Source: JAJPHW01 sp963771505 (GTDB lineage: Bacteria > Acidobacteriota > Terriglobia > Terriglobales > Acidobacteriaceae). From it: a stretch of 64,000 nucleotides of DNA. Each line of letters starts with the position of its first letter. Positions within the stretch are counted from its first letter, which is position 1. Below are positions 46,008 to 55,287 of the stretch, piece after piece. The translations under genes were made by a program, and so were the position numbers. Location of the stretch: the NCBI GenBank assembly GCA_963771505.1, contig CAVYTO010000001.1:806001-870000 (forward strand), in the 5' to 3' direction. The notes beneath the pieces are model-generated. The model ran no database searches and was not told the origin of the DNA. It saw only the letters and a program-made list of their open reading frames with translations.

Positions 46008-47150
46008 ATGAATCATAGATTTCAACTTGACGACGACGCGGACGGCGAACGGTCTAGCGCTCCGGCCCCAACCGACGTTTACGATGCCAGCGAAGAAATT
46101 TTTTCTGCGAGCCTTGAGGCTGTAGGGAAACCGCGTTTCAGGGTCGAAGATTCTGATGACTCAGTGCGTAATTCTCCCGTCTGTGGCGAACCTGAAGTTC
46201 CTCTTCCTTCCGCGCAAACGCTGTCACTTCCAGGCGAACCTGTTTCCTACGTTGCTCCCGAAGTTCCTACCGAGTCATGGAAGCAGCAAGTTGCCGCCCG
46301 GATGGACAGCTACCGTTCGCGGCGCAGGGTGAGAGAACCACGATATCCCTCGTTGATGCTGAAATTTGAAGCTCCGGAAACAGGACTGGCGGCATCTCCC
46401 GCTTCTAGCAGCTTTAGCGATATATCTGCGCCGGCAATCACGTCAGAGCCCACCGTTGCCTTCACTCCAGAACCAATACGTCCACCGATGGCTGCTCTTC
46501 TGGAGACGACTGCACGGGTTTTGGAATTTCCACGCTCGGGCCTCTATTTGGCCCCGCCGCCGTCGGCGGATGAGTTGGCGGAACCGGTTGCAGGCTTGCC
46601 CCGGATACTGGAGGTCCCAGATCTAGCCCCACCCCCGCCAGCCCTCGGCGGAATTCTCATTAATCCAGTCGAGGTTGCGGATCACTCACGTCGCTTAGGA
46701 ATCGAAGTACCACTCCAAACGTCCTCGCTGGGTCGACGAGTCGGCGCTTCAATCGCAGATGTGATGCTCGTCGCAAGCGCGGTCGGGGAATTCGGGTACA
46801 TCTTTTATTCGATCACCAACTGGACGCCTACCTTGCCTCAAGCATTTCCCCTGGTCGCCGGAGTGGCGAGTCTGGTCTGGGCGATATACCAATATGCGTT
46901 TTTGTTTTACTCAGGGGCCACCCCCGGTTCGTGGATGATGGGGCTGCGCTTAAGCCGTTTCGATGGATCCAGAGTCACTTCGCAAACGCGCCGCTGGCGA
47001 GCTTTGGCGTCCTTGCTCTCGGCCGCAGCTGTCGGATTGGGCTACGCATGGGCTTTGCTAGACGAAGATCGGCTCTGCTGGCACGATCGCATCACGCACA
47101 CCTATCTCGCGCCGAATAGATCGGTAACTCCTCCACCGCAAACGACTTGA
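46008..47150 (+). CDS. RDD family membrane protein with long N-terminal disordered region
   Basis: 380 residues. The first 235 are polar, acidic and proline-rich with no visible fold (SLEAVGKPRFRVEDS, PPPSADELAEP). The C-terminal RDD domain (about 240-370) has R-rich SSLGRRVGASIADVMLV, which contains the family's first Arg-Asp pair, and about three helices plus GATPGSWMMGLRL and DEDRLCWHDRITHT. RDD proteins are poorly characterised; some act in ion transport. It diverges from lptD over about 115 bases. Confidence 0.85.
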   Translation: MNHRFQLDDDADGERSSAPAPTDVYDASEEIFSASLEAVGKPRFRVEDSDDSVRNSPVCGEPEVPLPSAQTLSLPGEPVSYVAPEVPTESWKQQVAARMDSYRSRRRVREPRYPSLMLKFEAPETGLAASPASSSFSDISAPAITSEPTVAFTPEPIRPPMAALLETTARVLEFPRSGLYLAPPPSADELAEPVAGLPRILEVPDLAPPPPALGGILINPVEVADHSRRLGIEVPLQTSSLGRRVGASIADVMLVASAVGEFGYIFYSITNWTPTLPQAFPLVAGVASLVWAIYQYAFLFYSGATPGSWMMGLRLSRFDGSRVTSQTRRWRALASLLSAAAVGLGYAWALLDEDRLCWHDRITHTYLAPNRSVTPPPQTT

Positions 47151-47230
47151 GCGCTCAGGGTCGCGCCATTCGCAGCAATCGCCGAAGCTCTGTGTTAGAT
47201 TTCTAGTTTCCCGTCTTCCGGCGTCTGGTT

Positions 47231-49474
47231 ATGTCTTCTCCCGTCGAAAACTTAAAACGGCCTGCTGTAAAGGTGTTCGTCGCCACGACGGTGATGCTGA
47301 CTTTTATCTCCTTCTGGCGTGCAGCCGCTATTGTTCTCGCCGATTTAGCCTCATCCGCCTACTACGCCGGTGGCGATGCCGAGAAGGTGATCGGCAAGAG
47401 TGCTCCCTGGTTCATCCTCGCCGTCATGCTTTTCAGCTATGCCGTGCGTGCTCTGTATATCGAGTCCAGCAGCATGTTTGTGCGCGGCGGCGTGTATCGC
47501 GTGGTCAAGAAAGCCATGGGCGGAACGCTCGCCAAGTTTTCGGTTTCCGCGCTCTTGTTTGACTACGTTTTGACAGGCCCAATCAGCGCCGTCGCCGCCG
47601 GACAATATCTCGCTGGTTTTATCGAAGACATCGGCCGCTATCTTCATCATCCGCTGGTTTTTTCCGAAGATCACTTCTCCGCCGTATTTGCCATCGTTAT
47701 CGTGATGTATTTCTGGTGGAAGAATATTCAAGGCATCCACGAGTCGAGCGAAAAGGCCCTCCAGATCATGATCGTCACCACCGTGATGGTAGTGATCCTG
47801 CTCATCTGGTGCACCATCACGGTGTTGCGGGTCCCGATTCACCTTCCCCCTAACCCCTTCACTCCCGGCGTTGTACCGCTGACGAAAGAATCGCTGGGAT
47901 GGCTGCACAATACGTGGCTGAGCCATCTCACAATGATCATCGTTTTTGTGGGATTTGGGCACTCGGTACTGGCCATGAGCGGCGAAGAAACGCTGGCCCA
48001 GGTCAACCGCGAGATCGAGCATCCAAAGTTAAAAAATCTAGAAAAGACCGGGCTGGTTATTTTCATCTACAGCCTGCTCTTTACATCGTTGGTCTCGTTC
48101 TTTGCCGTGATGATCATCCCCGATGCAGTCCGTCCGGACTATTTCGGTAATCTGATCGGCGGCATTGCCATGTACTTGGCGGGCCCGATCTGGCTGAAAT
48201 TGATTTTTCACGCCTTCGTGGTCGTCGTCGGAGTGCTCATTCTCGCCGGCGCTCAAAACACGTCCATCCTCGGAGCCAATGGCGTACTCAATCGCGTGGC
48301 TGAAGACGGTGTCCTCACCTCGTGGTTTCAAAAGCCGCAGACGCGCTACGGTACCAGCTATCGCATCATTAACCTGATCGTCGGCATGCAGGTACTGACC
48401 ATCGTCCTCAGCCGGGGCAACGTTTACACTCTGGCGGGTCTGTATGCTTTCGGTGTGATCTGGAGCTTTACCAACATGTCGATGGCGGTCCTCGTATTGC
48501 GCTACAAAGAACCGGGACACCGCCAGTGGAAAGTACCGGGGAACATTCAGATAGGCGGCAAGGAATTGCCGCTGGGTGTAATTCTTATCGCGGCGGTTCT
48601 TTTCATCACCGCCATGGTGAACCTGGTCACCAAAGAAGAAGCGACCATTGCTGGAGTCACTTTCAGCGTCTGCTTCTTCGCGATCTTCACCTACTCCGAG
48701 CATAGAGTCGCCCGCGAGCGCATGGGCAAACCCGAGGGGCTCGACCAGTTCCGGGTTTATGGCAACGAGGAACTCGGCAGCGGCGAACTCGGAGTTCGTC
48801 CCGGCAATATCCTGGTCGCCGTCCGCGATCCCCGCAATCTCTACTATCTTCGCGAAGTGCTCCGGCGCACGGATACGGACCACCAGAATGTCGTTGTCAT
48901 GACTGCCCGCCTGTATCACCGGGAGCCGACTTTCGGCAGCAACAACGTCCTCGAAGCCTCGCAAATCTTCGACCACTACGAGCAGGAACTTTTTACCGCG
49001 GTTGTGGCTGCGGCGGAAAAGGAAGGCAGGCCGGTTTCGCTTCTCGTCGTCCCTGCGAACGACGTCTTCGAGGCTATTGTGGTTACCGCCCAAAGACTCG
49101 AATCCACACGGGTTGTTTGCGGGCTTTCAAACAAACTATCGGCGGACGAACAAGCTAAGCTCACCGGCGACGCTTGGGAGAAACTGCCTGAGCCCCGTCC
49201 CCGCTTGACGATTGAGGTCCATTACCCCGACGGAATCGCCAAGGAATATGTAGTAGGTCCGCACACCCCGCGCTTGCGCCCGCAGGATCTTGAACTGATG
49301 CACAAAGTGTGGCTCGACATCACAGCCGATCCGAAATATGCGGGGGCCCACCATTATCATGTCGTAGCTCTCGCTCTCGACGAACTTCAGCGAGAACTGA
49401 ACAGCCCTGAACGGGCACAGCTTCTGGCAAAGCTTCTCGACGAAATGCATGGCGATCAGCCCAAATCTAATTAG
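47231..49474 (+). CDS. APC superfamily transporter, KimA-like, with cytosolic C-terminal domain
   Basis: 747 residues. About 12 transmembrane helices (residues 15-500) of the APC fold (ADLASSAYYAGG near helix 1; LAMSGEETLAQVNREI near helix 6). A 240-residue soluble C-terminus contains a UspA-like alpha/beta domain (NILVAVRDPRNLYYLREVLR, VVVMTARLYHRE, VSLLVVPANDVFEAIVVTAQ). This layout resembles the KimA/KUP-type potassium uptake systems, whose C-terminus senses nucleotides, but amino acid transport is also possible. It stands alone. No regulatory RNA is visible upstream. Confidence 0.8.
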   Translation: MSSPVENLKRPAVKVFVATTVMLTFISFWRAAAIVLADLASSAYYAGGDAEKVIGKSAPWFILAVMLFSYAVRALYIESSSMFVRGGVYRVVKKAMGGTLAKFSVSALLFDYVLTGPISAVAAGQYLAGFIEDIGRYLHHPLVFSEDHFSAVFAIVIVMYFWWKNIQGIHESSEKALQIMIVTTVMVVILLIWCTITVLRVPIHLPPNPFTPGVVPLTKESLGWLHNTWLSHLTMIIVFVGFGHSVLAMSGEETLAQVNREIEHPKLKNLEKTGLVIFIYSLLFTSLVSFFAVMIIPDAVRPDYFGNLIGGIAMYLAGPIWLKLIFHAFVVVVGVLILAGAQNTSILGANGVLNRVAEDGVLTSWFQKPQTRYGTSYRIINLIVGMQVLTIVLSRGNVYTLAGLYAFGVIWSFTNMSMAVLVLRYKEPGHRQWKVPGNIQIGGKELPLGVILIAAVLFITAMVNLVTKEEATIAGVTFSVCFFAIFTYSEHRVARERMGKPEGLDQFRVYGNEELGSGELGVRPGNILVAVRDPRNLYYLREVLRRTDTDHQNVVVMTARLYHREPTFGSNNVLEASQIFDHYEQELFTAVVAAAEKEGRPVSLLVVPANDVFEAIVVTAQRLESTRVVCGLSNKLSADEQAKLTGDAWEKLPEPRPRLTIEVHYPDGIAKEYVVGPHTPRLRPQDLELMHKVWLDITADPKYAGAHHYHVVALALDELQRELNSPERAQLLAKLLDEMHGDQPKSN

Positions 49475-49500
49475 CTTTTTCCTCTGCTAACATCTTCTCT

Positions 49501-51027
49501 GTGACTTCCGATTCCAAAGTTCGTGTCCGTTTTGCGCCCTCCCCAACCGGTCATCTCCACGTAGGCAATGCCCGCACTGCGCTTTTCAACTGGCTTTTCG
49601 CCCGAAAGACTGGCGGTACGATGGTGCTTCGGATTGAAGACACCGACCTCGAACGCAGCGAAGCCCGATTTGAAAACTTGCTGATGGATGATTTGCGATG
49701 GCTGGGCCTCGATTGGGACGAAGGCCCTGACCTCGGCGGACCGTACGCACCTTATCGCCAGTCCGACCGCGTCGACATTTACCGTGAATACGCGGAGCGG
49801 CTGCTGGCAGAGCGCAAAGGATATCTTTGCTTCTGTAGCGAGCAGGAGCTGCAAAAAGAGCGGGAACGGGCTACTGCCGAGCACCGCCAGCCAATCTATT
49901 CAGGCAAGTGTTGGGGACTCGATCCTGCCGAATCGCAGCGTCGCCGTGCGGCAGGCGAGCATGCGGCAATTCGGCTTCGCATTCCCGAACGGCCGATTAA
50001 GTTTCATGACATTGTTCACGGCGACGTTGAATTCTCAAACGAAGTTGTCAGCGATCCTATCGTCCTGCGCTCCAATGGAATGCCGGTGTACAACTACGTG
50101 GTCGTTATCGACGACGCGCTAATGAAAATCACGCATGTGATTCGCGGCGACGACCATCTTTCAAATACGCCAAAACAGGTCGCGCTCTACGAAGCCCTGG
50201 GGTGGAATGTGCCTGAGTTCGCTCATCTTTCGACGATTTTAGGCTCGGACCGCGAGCGGCTCTCCAAGCGCCACGGAGCGACTTCCATCGCAAATTTTCG
50301 GGAAATGGGCGTGCTTCCCGAAGCCCTGACGAATTACCTGGCGCTCCTCGGATGGGCGCCCAGCGGCGGCACGCGAGAAATCTTCACTCCGGCGGAGTTG
50401 GTGAAGGAATTTACCCTCGAGCGCGTGACCGCCTCTCCCGCGGTTTTTGATATGGAGAAGCTCTACTGGCTTAACCGGCACTACATCAAGGAAGAGCCGC
50501 CAAGTAAGCTCACAGCCGCCGCGCATGGTTTCTTCGAAGCTGCGGGAATACTACCCAATCCTTCGTCGCCAGCAACCAATGAATGGATCGCAAAGGTGAA
50601 TAACCTGCTGATGCCTTCCGTTGATCGCCTGGACCAACTACCCGATCGTGCTTCCCTTATCTTCAACTACGACGCGGCGGCGGCGCTGGCTGCGCCGGAC
50701 AACGCGGAAGTCATTGCCTTGCCAAACACAAACGCCGTATTCGCGAGATTCATTGCCAAGATACTCGAAGACGAAATGGCCAAGGCAGGAAGGCTTACGC
50801 CAGAGTGCTTCAAGAAGCTCGTGAACGAAGTGAAAGCTGAAACCGGCGCGAAGGGCAAAGAATTGTTTCATCCCATCCGCATTATCGTCACAGGATCGCA
50901 CTCCGGGCCTGAGTTCGACAAGCTCGTGCCGATCCTCGAAGAGGGAAGCCACTTATCGTTGCCGAAGCGTGTGCTAAGCGTGCACGGGCGCTGTAAAGAA
51001 TTCGCTAAAGCGATGTGCGCCAGCTAA
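49501..51027 (+). CDS. gltX: Glutamate-tRNA ligase
   Basis: GluRS charges tRNA-Glu. A 508-residue class I synthetase: HLHVGNART is the HIGH-type motif in VRFAPSPTGHLHVGNART, and LSKRHGATS the KMSKR-type motif. It also has DTDLERSE and the zinc-region cysteines CFCSEQELQKE. The C-terminal helical region carries the anticodon binding domain. GTG start. The gene converges on the epimerase gene two bases from its stop. Confidence 0.95.
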   Translation: MTSDSKVRVRFAPSPTGHLHVGNARTALFNWLFARKTGGTMVLRIEDTDLERSEARFENLLMDDLRWLGLDWDEGPDLGGPYAPYRQSDRVDIYREYAERLLAERKGYLCFCSEQELQKERERATAEHRQPIYSGKCWGLDPAESQRRRAAGEHAAIRLRIPERPIKFHDIVHGDVEFSNEVVSDPIVLRSNGMPVYNYVVVIDDALMKITHVIRGDDHLSNTPKQVALYEALGWNVPEFAHLSTILGSDRERLSKRHGATSIANFREMGVLPEALTNYLALLGWAPSGGTREIFTPAELVKEFTLERVTASPAVFDMEKLYWLNRHYIKEEPPSKLTAAAHGFFEAAGILPNPSSPATNEWIAKVNNLLMPSVDRLDQLPDRASLIFNYDAAAALAAPDNAEVIALPNTNAVFARFIAKILEDEMAKAGRLTPECFKKLVNEVKAETGAKGKELFHPIRIIVTGSHSGPEFDKLVPILEEGSHLSLPKRVLSVHGRCKEFAKAMCAS

Positions 51028-51029
51028 TT

Positions 51030-51950
51030 CTAGCGGGAGTTTCCCGGCCTTTGTAGTATGCCGCTCAGAGCTTCTCTGAGTTCCGGATTTTCAAATTGAA
51101 AGCCGCTCTGCAGTAGCTTCGCGGGTTCGACTCTCTGGCTTCCCAACAAAACCTCGCGGCCCATTTGTCCCATCAATCCACGAATCAGGAATGCAGGCAC
51201 CGGCAAGATTTCCGGGCGCGACAATACTTCCCCCAGCGTCTTAGTAAACTGGGCGTTGGTCACGGGATTTGGCGCCGCCATGTTCACTGGCCCATGCAGC
51301 GAATCGTTGCCAAGGATGTGCAGCAGCGCTTTGACCATGTCGGCAAGGCTGATCCAACTCCACCACTGCCTGCCATTGCCGATTCGTCCTCCTAGTCCCA
51401 GGCGAAACAGCGTCAGGGTCGGTTTCAACGCGCCTCCTTTGGCGCCCAGCACGATTCCAGTTCGCGGATGAACCACGCGAATCCCCCGAGCTTCGGCTGC
51501 TTCCGCCGCGGCCTCCCACGCGCCCGCCACGTCAGCCAGAAAGCCTTTGCCCATGTGGCTTTCTTCCCGCAAAACTTCGTCGCCACGATCGCCATAGAAC
51601 CCAATCGCCGAGCCGGAAACCAGCACGCTGGGTGCATCTTTCGCCACAGCCAGCGCTTGCGCAAGATGCCGCGTTCCCTCAACTCGGCTTTCCAGAATGC
51701 GCTGCTTCTTCGAGTCACTCCAACGACCGAATATGCTCTCGCCCGCAAGGTGGATGACAGCGTCGAACCCGGACACGGTTTCGGGATTCAGCGGCCGCAG
51801 CGGGTCCCATGAAACGCACATACCCGCTCGGTTCGGTCCCCTGACGAGCTGCACGACTTCCCAGCCCTCGCGGCGGAGAGCTGGCAACAACTCGGAACCG
51901 ATAAATCCCGAGCTGCCACTGACCAAAATTCTGCGTCCAGAGCCGTTCAT
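51030..51950 (-). CDS. yfcH: TIGR01777-type NAD-dependent epimerase/YfcH
   Basis: A 306-residue extended SDR-family protein: Rossmann motif SGSSGFIGSELLPALRREGW, catalytic-like SAIGFYGDRGDEVL (Tyr in the YxxxK position is altered), and the C-terminal VNMAAPNPVTNAQF and LGSQRVEPAKLLQSGF that define TIGR01777. Function in the cell is not known for this family. It lies alone between gltX and rsh. Confidence 0.88.
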   Translation of the reverse strand: MNGSGRRILVSGSSGFIGSELLPALRREGWEVVQLVRGPNRAGMCVSWDPLRPLNPETVSGFDAVIHLAGESIFGRWSDSKKQRILESRVEGTRHLAQALAVAKDAPSVLVSGSAIGFYGDRGDEVLREESHMGKGFLADVAGAWEAAAEAAEARGIRVVHPRTGIVLGAKGGALKPTLTLFRLGLGGRIGNGRQWWSWISLADMVKALLHILGNDSLHGPVNMAAPNPVTNAQFTKTLGEVLSRPEILPVPAFLIRGLMGQMGREVLLGSQRVEPAKLLQSGFQFENPELREALSGILQRPGNSR

Positions 51951-52084
51951 AAGCTCACTTTATCAGCTATGCCGTAGCGGCAAACGCGGACCGCTTGCCA
52001 CCGGGCCGTTGCAAGTGGAAAGGTATAATCACCAGCAAGAGACCATCTTCACCAGTCTTCGATTCTGCGCCGGGCTGGCTCCAC

Positions 52085-54292
52085 ATGGGAACGTTTCGCC
52101 AACAGATCGCCACCAACGTCCTCACGGTCACCAAGTTTCGCGACCTGTTGCAGGCCATGCGGGAAAACCGGCCGGCGGACGACCTCGAAATTGTCCGCAA
52201 AGCCTACGAGTTCTCCCTCAAGCATCACACCGGCCAGTCGCGCGCTTCAGGCGAGCCCTACCTCGTCCATCCGGTTGAAGTCGCGCTCGTGTTGGCAGAA
52301 ATGAAGATGGATCCGGTGGCCGTCGCCGCCGGCCTGCTGCACGATTCCGTCGAAGATACATCCGTCACCATCGTCGACATCCGCAAGGAATTCGGCGAAC
52401 AGGTGGCCCACATCGTCGAAGGCGTCACCAAAATCAGCAAGATCGATTTCGCCACCAAGGAAGAGCAGCAAGCGGAAAATCTGCGCAAGATGATGTTGGC
52501 CATGGTGGATGACATCCGCGTGGTGCTCATTAAACTGGCCGACCGTCTGCACAACATGCGGACGCTCGAACATCTCTCGCCTGAACGGCAGCAGAAAATT
52601 GCCCGCGAAACTTTAGATATCTACGGACCCATCGCCCACCGTCTTGGCATGGGCAAAATTCGCGGAGAACTGGAAGATCTCGGCTTCCGCTATCTCGACG
52701 CCATCAGTTACGAGCAGGTTCACGAGGCGGTTGAAGCCCGGCGAAAAGTAGGACAGCAATTCCTCGGCCGCGTAGAGCAGACGCTGCGGGAGAAGTTGAA
52801 AGAAGCCGGCATCACCGCGCGCGTCGAGAGCCGCACTAAACGCTTGTACAGCATCCACAAGAAACTGGTCCGCCAAAAAATCGGCGTCGATCAAGTGTAC
52901 GACCTCTACGCCATGCGCGTAATTACTTCTTCGCTGCAGGATTGCTACGCCGTCCTGGGCATCGTGCATAATATCTGGCGTCCAGTGCCCGGACGGATCA
53001 AAGATTTCATTGCCATGCCGCGGCCGAACTTTTATCAATCCCTGCACACCTCGGTAATCACTGAGCAAGGCACGTCGTTTGAAATCCAGATTCGCACCGA
53101 AGAGATGCATCGCATGGCGGAAGAAGGTATCGCGGCCCACTGGAAATACAAAGACGGCCCGGTTTCCGCGCAGGACGAACAGCGCCTGGCTTGGTTGCGG
53201 CAGGTGGTCGAATGGCAGCGGGACGTTTCCGATCCCAGCGAATTTCTTTCCACCCTCAAAATCGATTTATATCCCGAAGAGGTCTACACCTTTACTCCGA
53301 AAGGCAAAGTCGTGGTGTTGCCTCGCGACTCGACCCCGATCGATTTCGCCTACTCTGTCCACACCGAAGTCGGTCACGCTTGCGTCGGAGCAAAAGTTAA
53401 CGGACGCATGGTGCCCCTGCGCCACAAGCTTCGCAGCGGCGATATCGTCGAGGTGCTCACCCAGACCGGTCATCAGCCCAGTCGCGATTGGCTTAGCGCA
53501 GTCAAGTCGTCGCGTGCCCGCAACAAAATCAAACACTGGCTCAACATTCACCAGCGGGAACGGGCCGTCGAGGTTGGCCGCAAACTGATCGAAAAAGAAG
53601 CGCGCAAGTATCGCATCGCGTTCAAAGACATCAAGGAGGCCGATCTCCGACGGGCCGCGTCGGAATATGGTCTTGGTCAGATTGACGATTTGATGGCCGG
53701 CATCGGTTACGGTAAGTACGCTGCGCGCCAAGTCCTGGCCAAGCTAACCCCAACCGCGAGCGAACCGCCAGCAGAAGAGAGCATCGAAAAGCCGGGAGCG
53801 TTCTCCAGCGTCGTCCGCCGCGTGTTCGGCGGTGACAAGCACAATGCTATTCGCGTAAAGGGTCACGGCGATTTGCTCGTCTATCGCGCCCGTTGCTGCA
53901 ATCCCATCCGTGGCGAAGATGTTACCGGATATGTCACTCGTGGCAAGGGCGTGGCTGTTCATGCCGTCAACTGCCCCAATGTCGTGAACCTCATGTACGA
54001 GCCCGAGCGCCGTATCGATGTCGAGTGGGGACGCGAAGATGAGACTTCAGCCGCCTATCCGGTGAAAATCACTGTCTTCTGCGACGATCGCTTTGGCATG
54101 TTGAAGCAGATCACGGCCGTCATTGGCGATGCCCGCACCAACATCCGCAATCTGGAGGTGCGGTCCGAAAACGGCCAAGCTAACGTGGACGTCGTCCTCG
54201 ACATCGCCGACCTGAAGCATCTGGAAAACATCATCAACGGCGTGCGTAAGGTGGCCGGCGTACACGACGTGCAAAGGTTGCAGAAGATATAG
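52085..54292 (+). CDS. rsh: RelA/SpoT homologue, bifunctional (p)ppGpp synthetase/hydrolase
   Basis: It controls the stringent response. 735 residues from ATG 52085; a TTG at 51995 would add 30 residues. Order: HD hydrolase domain with SGEPYLVHPVEVA and LLHDSVEDTSV (catalytic HD present, so hydrolase likely active); synthetase domain with RIKDFIAMPRPNFYQSLHT and IQIRTEEMHRMAEEGIAAHW; TGS domain (VYTFTPKGKVVVLPRDSTPI); a zinc-finger-like domain (RARCCNPIRGEDVTGYVTRG); and ACT domain at the end (PVKITVFCDDRFGMLKQITA). Overall a normal long RSH. Confidence 0.95.
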   Translation: MGTFRQQIATNVLTVTKFRDLLQAMRENRPADDLEIVRKAYEFSLKHHTGQSRASGEPYLVHPVEVALVLAEMKMDPVAVAAGLLHDSVEDTSVTIVDIRKEFGEQVAHIVEGVTKISKIDFATKEEQQAENLRKMMLAMVDDIRVVLIKLADRLHNMRTLEHLSPERQQKIARETLDIYGPIAHRLGMGKIRGELEDLGFRYLDAISYEQVHEAVEARRKVGQQFLGRVEQTLREKLKEAGITARVESRTKRLYSIHKKLVRQKIGVDQVYDLYAMRVITSSLQDCYAVLGIVHNIWRPVPGRIKDFIAMPRPNFYQSLHTSVITEQGTSFEIQIRTEEMHRMAEEGIAAHWKYKDGPVSAQDEQRLAWLRQVVEWQRDVSDPSEFLSTLKIDLYPEEVYTFTPKGKVVVLPRDSTPIDFAYSVHTEVGHACVGAKVNGRMVPLRHKLRSGDIVEVLTQTGHQPSRDWLSAVKSSRARNKIKHWLNIHQRERAVEVGRKLIEKEARKYRIAFKDIKEADLRRAASEYGLGQIDDLMAGIGYGKYAARQVLAKLTPTASEPPAEESIEKPGAFSSVVRRVFGGDKHNAIRVKGHGDLLVYRARCCNPIRGEDVTGYVTRGKGVAVHAVNCPNVVNLMYEPERRIDVEWGREDETSAAYPVKITVFCDDRFGMLKQITAVIGDARTNIRNLEVRSENGQANVDVVLDIADLKHLENIINGVRKVAGVHDVQRLQKI

Positions 54293-54350
54293 CGTCCTAC
54301 CACTCCACCCGGCGTTCTCGACGCGGCCCAACTTCTTAAGTGCAATAAGT

Positions 54351-54362
54351 TGAACATGTTCA
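54351..54362. promoter_or_regulatory. Operator palindrome O1
   Basis: TGAACATGTTCA, a perfect 12-base palindrome, 9 bases upstream of a consensus -35 element. An identical copy lies 55 bases downstream, centre to centre. Its position and the TetR gene in the same operon point to an autoregulatory binding site. Confidence 0.7.
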
Positions 54363-54370
54363 TTTTTGTC

Positions 54371-54400
54371 TTGACAAGATCTTCCTCGTAGGCGCATCTT
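54371..54400 (+). promoter_or_regulatory. Promoter of the membrane protein-TetR operon
   Basis: A consensus -35 TTGACA (54371-54376) with CATCTT about 18 bases on as a weak -10. The predicted transcription start would fall at or near the second palindrome, so a bound repressor would block it. Confidence 0.5.
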
Positions 54401-54404
54401 GTAA

Positions 54405-54418
54405 TTGAACATGTTCAA
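54405..54418. promoter_or_regulatory. Operator palindrome O2
   Basis: TTGAACATGTTCAA, a perfect 14-base palindrome containing the same 12-base core as O1. It overlaps the expected transcription start and ends 24 bases before the first start codon. Confidence 0.7.
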
Positions 54419-54442
54419 AATGCGATTTGAAGCGGGGGTCAC

Positions 54443-54833
54443 ATGTACATCGTCGGGTGTTATGTAAGTTATTTGCTTATTAGCCTTGCAGTCACCATTT
54501 GGGTCGCTCACACACTCCACAAAAATGGAAGGGTCTTCCTGGTTGAGGCTTTCCATGGAAATGCCGAGCTGGCCGATTCCGTAAACCACCTGTTGGTCGT
54601 CGGCTTCTACCTGATCAACATCGGATACGTAAATCTGGCGCTGCGCGCGTACGGAACGCTCGATACTCTCCGAGCGGCGATTGAATTGGTAAGCGGCAAG
54701 GTCGGTGTGGTTCTGCTGGTATTAGGGCTTTATGCACTTCTTCAACCTTTTTGTTTTCTCCCGCATTCGGAAGCGCTCAAGGGCGACTTCGGTCCCGAGC
54801 CCCTACGCCAACAAAACACCGCTGACGGCCTGA
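54443..54833 (+). pseudogene. Small membrane protein, frameshifted paralogue of the next gene
   Basis: The frame from ATG 54443 runs (MYIVGCYVSYLLISLAVTIW...) with three likely helices and a conserved region NAELADSVNHLLVVGF...GYVNLALRAYG. It matches the next gene residue by residue without gaps (about half identical over 107 positions) up to VLGL near 54730. There one extra T in CTTTATG moves the frame; in the +1 frame MHFFNLFVFSRIRKRSR lines up exactly with QFLSLFLFSRMSRSR and ends at TGA 54831. The open frame instead runs on to 55078 through the next gene, which is meaningless. Indel or sequencing error is likeliest. Confidence 0.75.
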
Positions 54834-54903
54834 GCATATGGCCGAGCAAAGAACGGAGATTTCCCTTTCGACGCTTTGAAGATAATTTTGAGGAGAATAA
54901 ACT

Positions 54904-55287
54904 ATGTCCATCGTCACATGCTATTCACTTTGTTTCGCGATCAGTTTTACCTCGATTTTCTGGGCGGCGCGAATTTTGTACAGGGGCGGCAAGCTGTTCC
55001 TTCTGGATGTCTTTCGCGGAAACGTCCAATTGGCCAGTTCAGTCAACCGCCTGTTTGTTTTCGCGTTTTGCTTGCTGAGTCTCGGCTACACACTTCTTCC
55101 GCTGCGCCCCTACGGAGACTTGGGAACGGCCCGTGCGGCCCTGGAACTGGTTGCCGATAAAGTCGGCTTCCTTCTCGTGTTCCTGGGATGCTCCCAGTTC
55201 CTGAGCCTGTTCCTCTTCTCCCGAATGAGCAGGTCGCGTGCCGGAATCTCACCCGCCCTCGGTCCCAGTACCCTGCCGCAACCATGA
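54904..55287 (+). CDS. Small integral membrane protein, intact paralogue
   Basis: 127 residues, no named family recognised. Start ATG 54904 after GAGGAG. Three likely transmembrane helices (about 5-25, 48-68, 85-105) separated by short loops. Conserved against its upstream paralogue: RGN.QLASSVNRL, GY..LPLR.YG, RAALELV.DKVG and LFLFSR. Its TGA overlaps the TetR start as ATGA, so both are translated together. Members of such families would fit a repressor-controlled envelope response, but nothing shows the ligand or role. Confidence 0.75.
   Translation: MSIVTCYSLCFAISFTSIFWAARILYRGGKLFLLDVFRGNVQLASSVNRLFVFAFCLLSLGYTLLPLRPYGDLGTARAALELVADKVGFLLVFLGCSQFLSLFLFSRMSRSRAGISPALGPSTLPQP

Noticed and set aside
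48038..49093. Long antisense open frame (about 350 codons) under the KimA-like gene
   Set aside because: It is in the shadow of a clear gene; composition is that of reversed GC-rich codons and it has no recognisable domain.
54728..54734. Programmed +1 frameshift at CTT-TAT, like the prfB site
   Set aside because: No slow stop codon follows the slip site and no upstream Shine-Dalgarno-like stimulator is seen, so an indel is simpler.
54443..55078. A single 211-residue open frame covering the first small membrane protein and part of the second
   Set aside because: Beyond 54730 its sequence has no match to the paralogue and it overlaps the well-supported second gene by 175 bases; the +1 frame is the one that matches.
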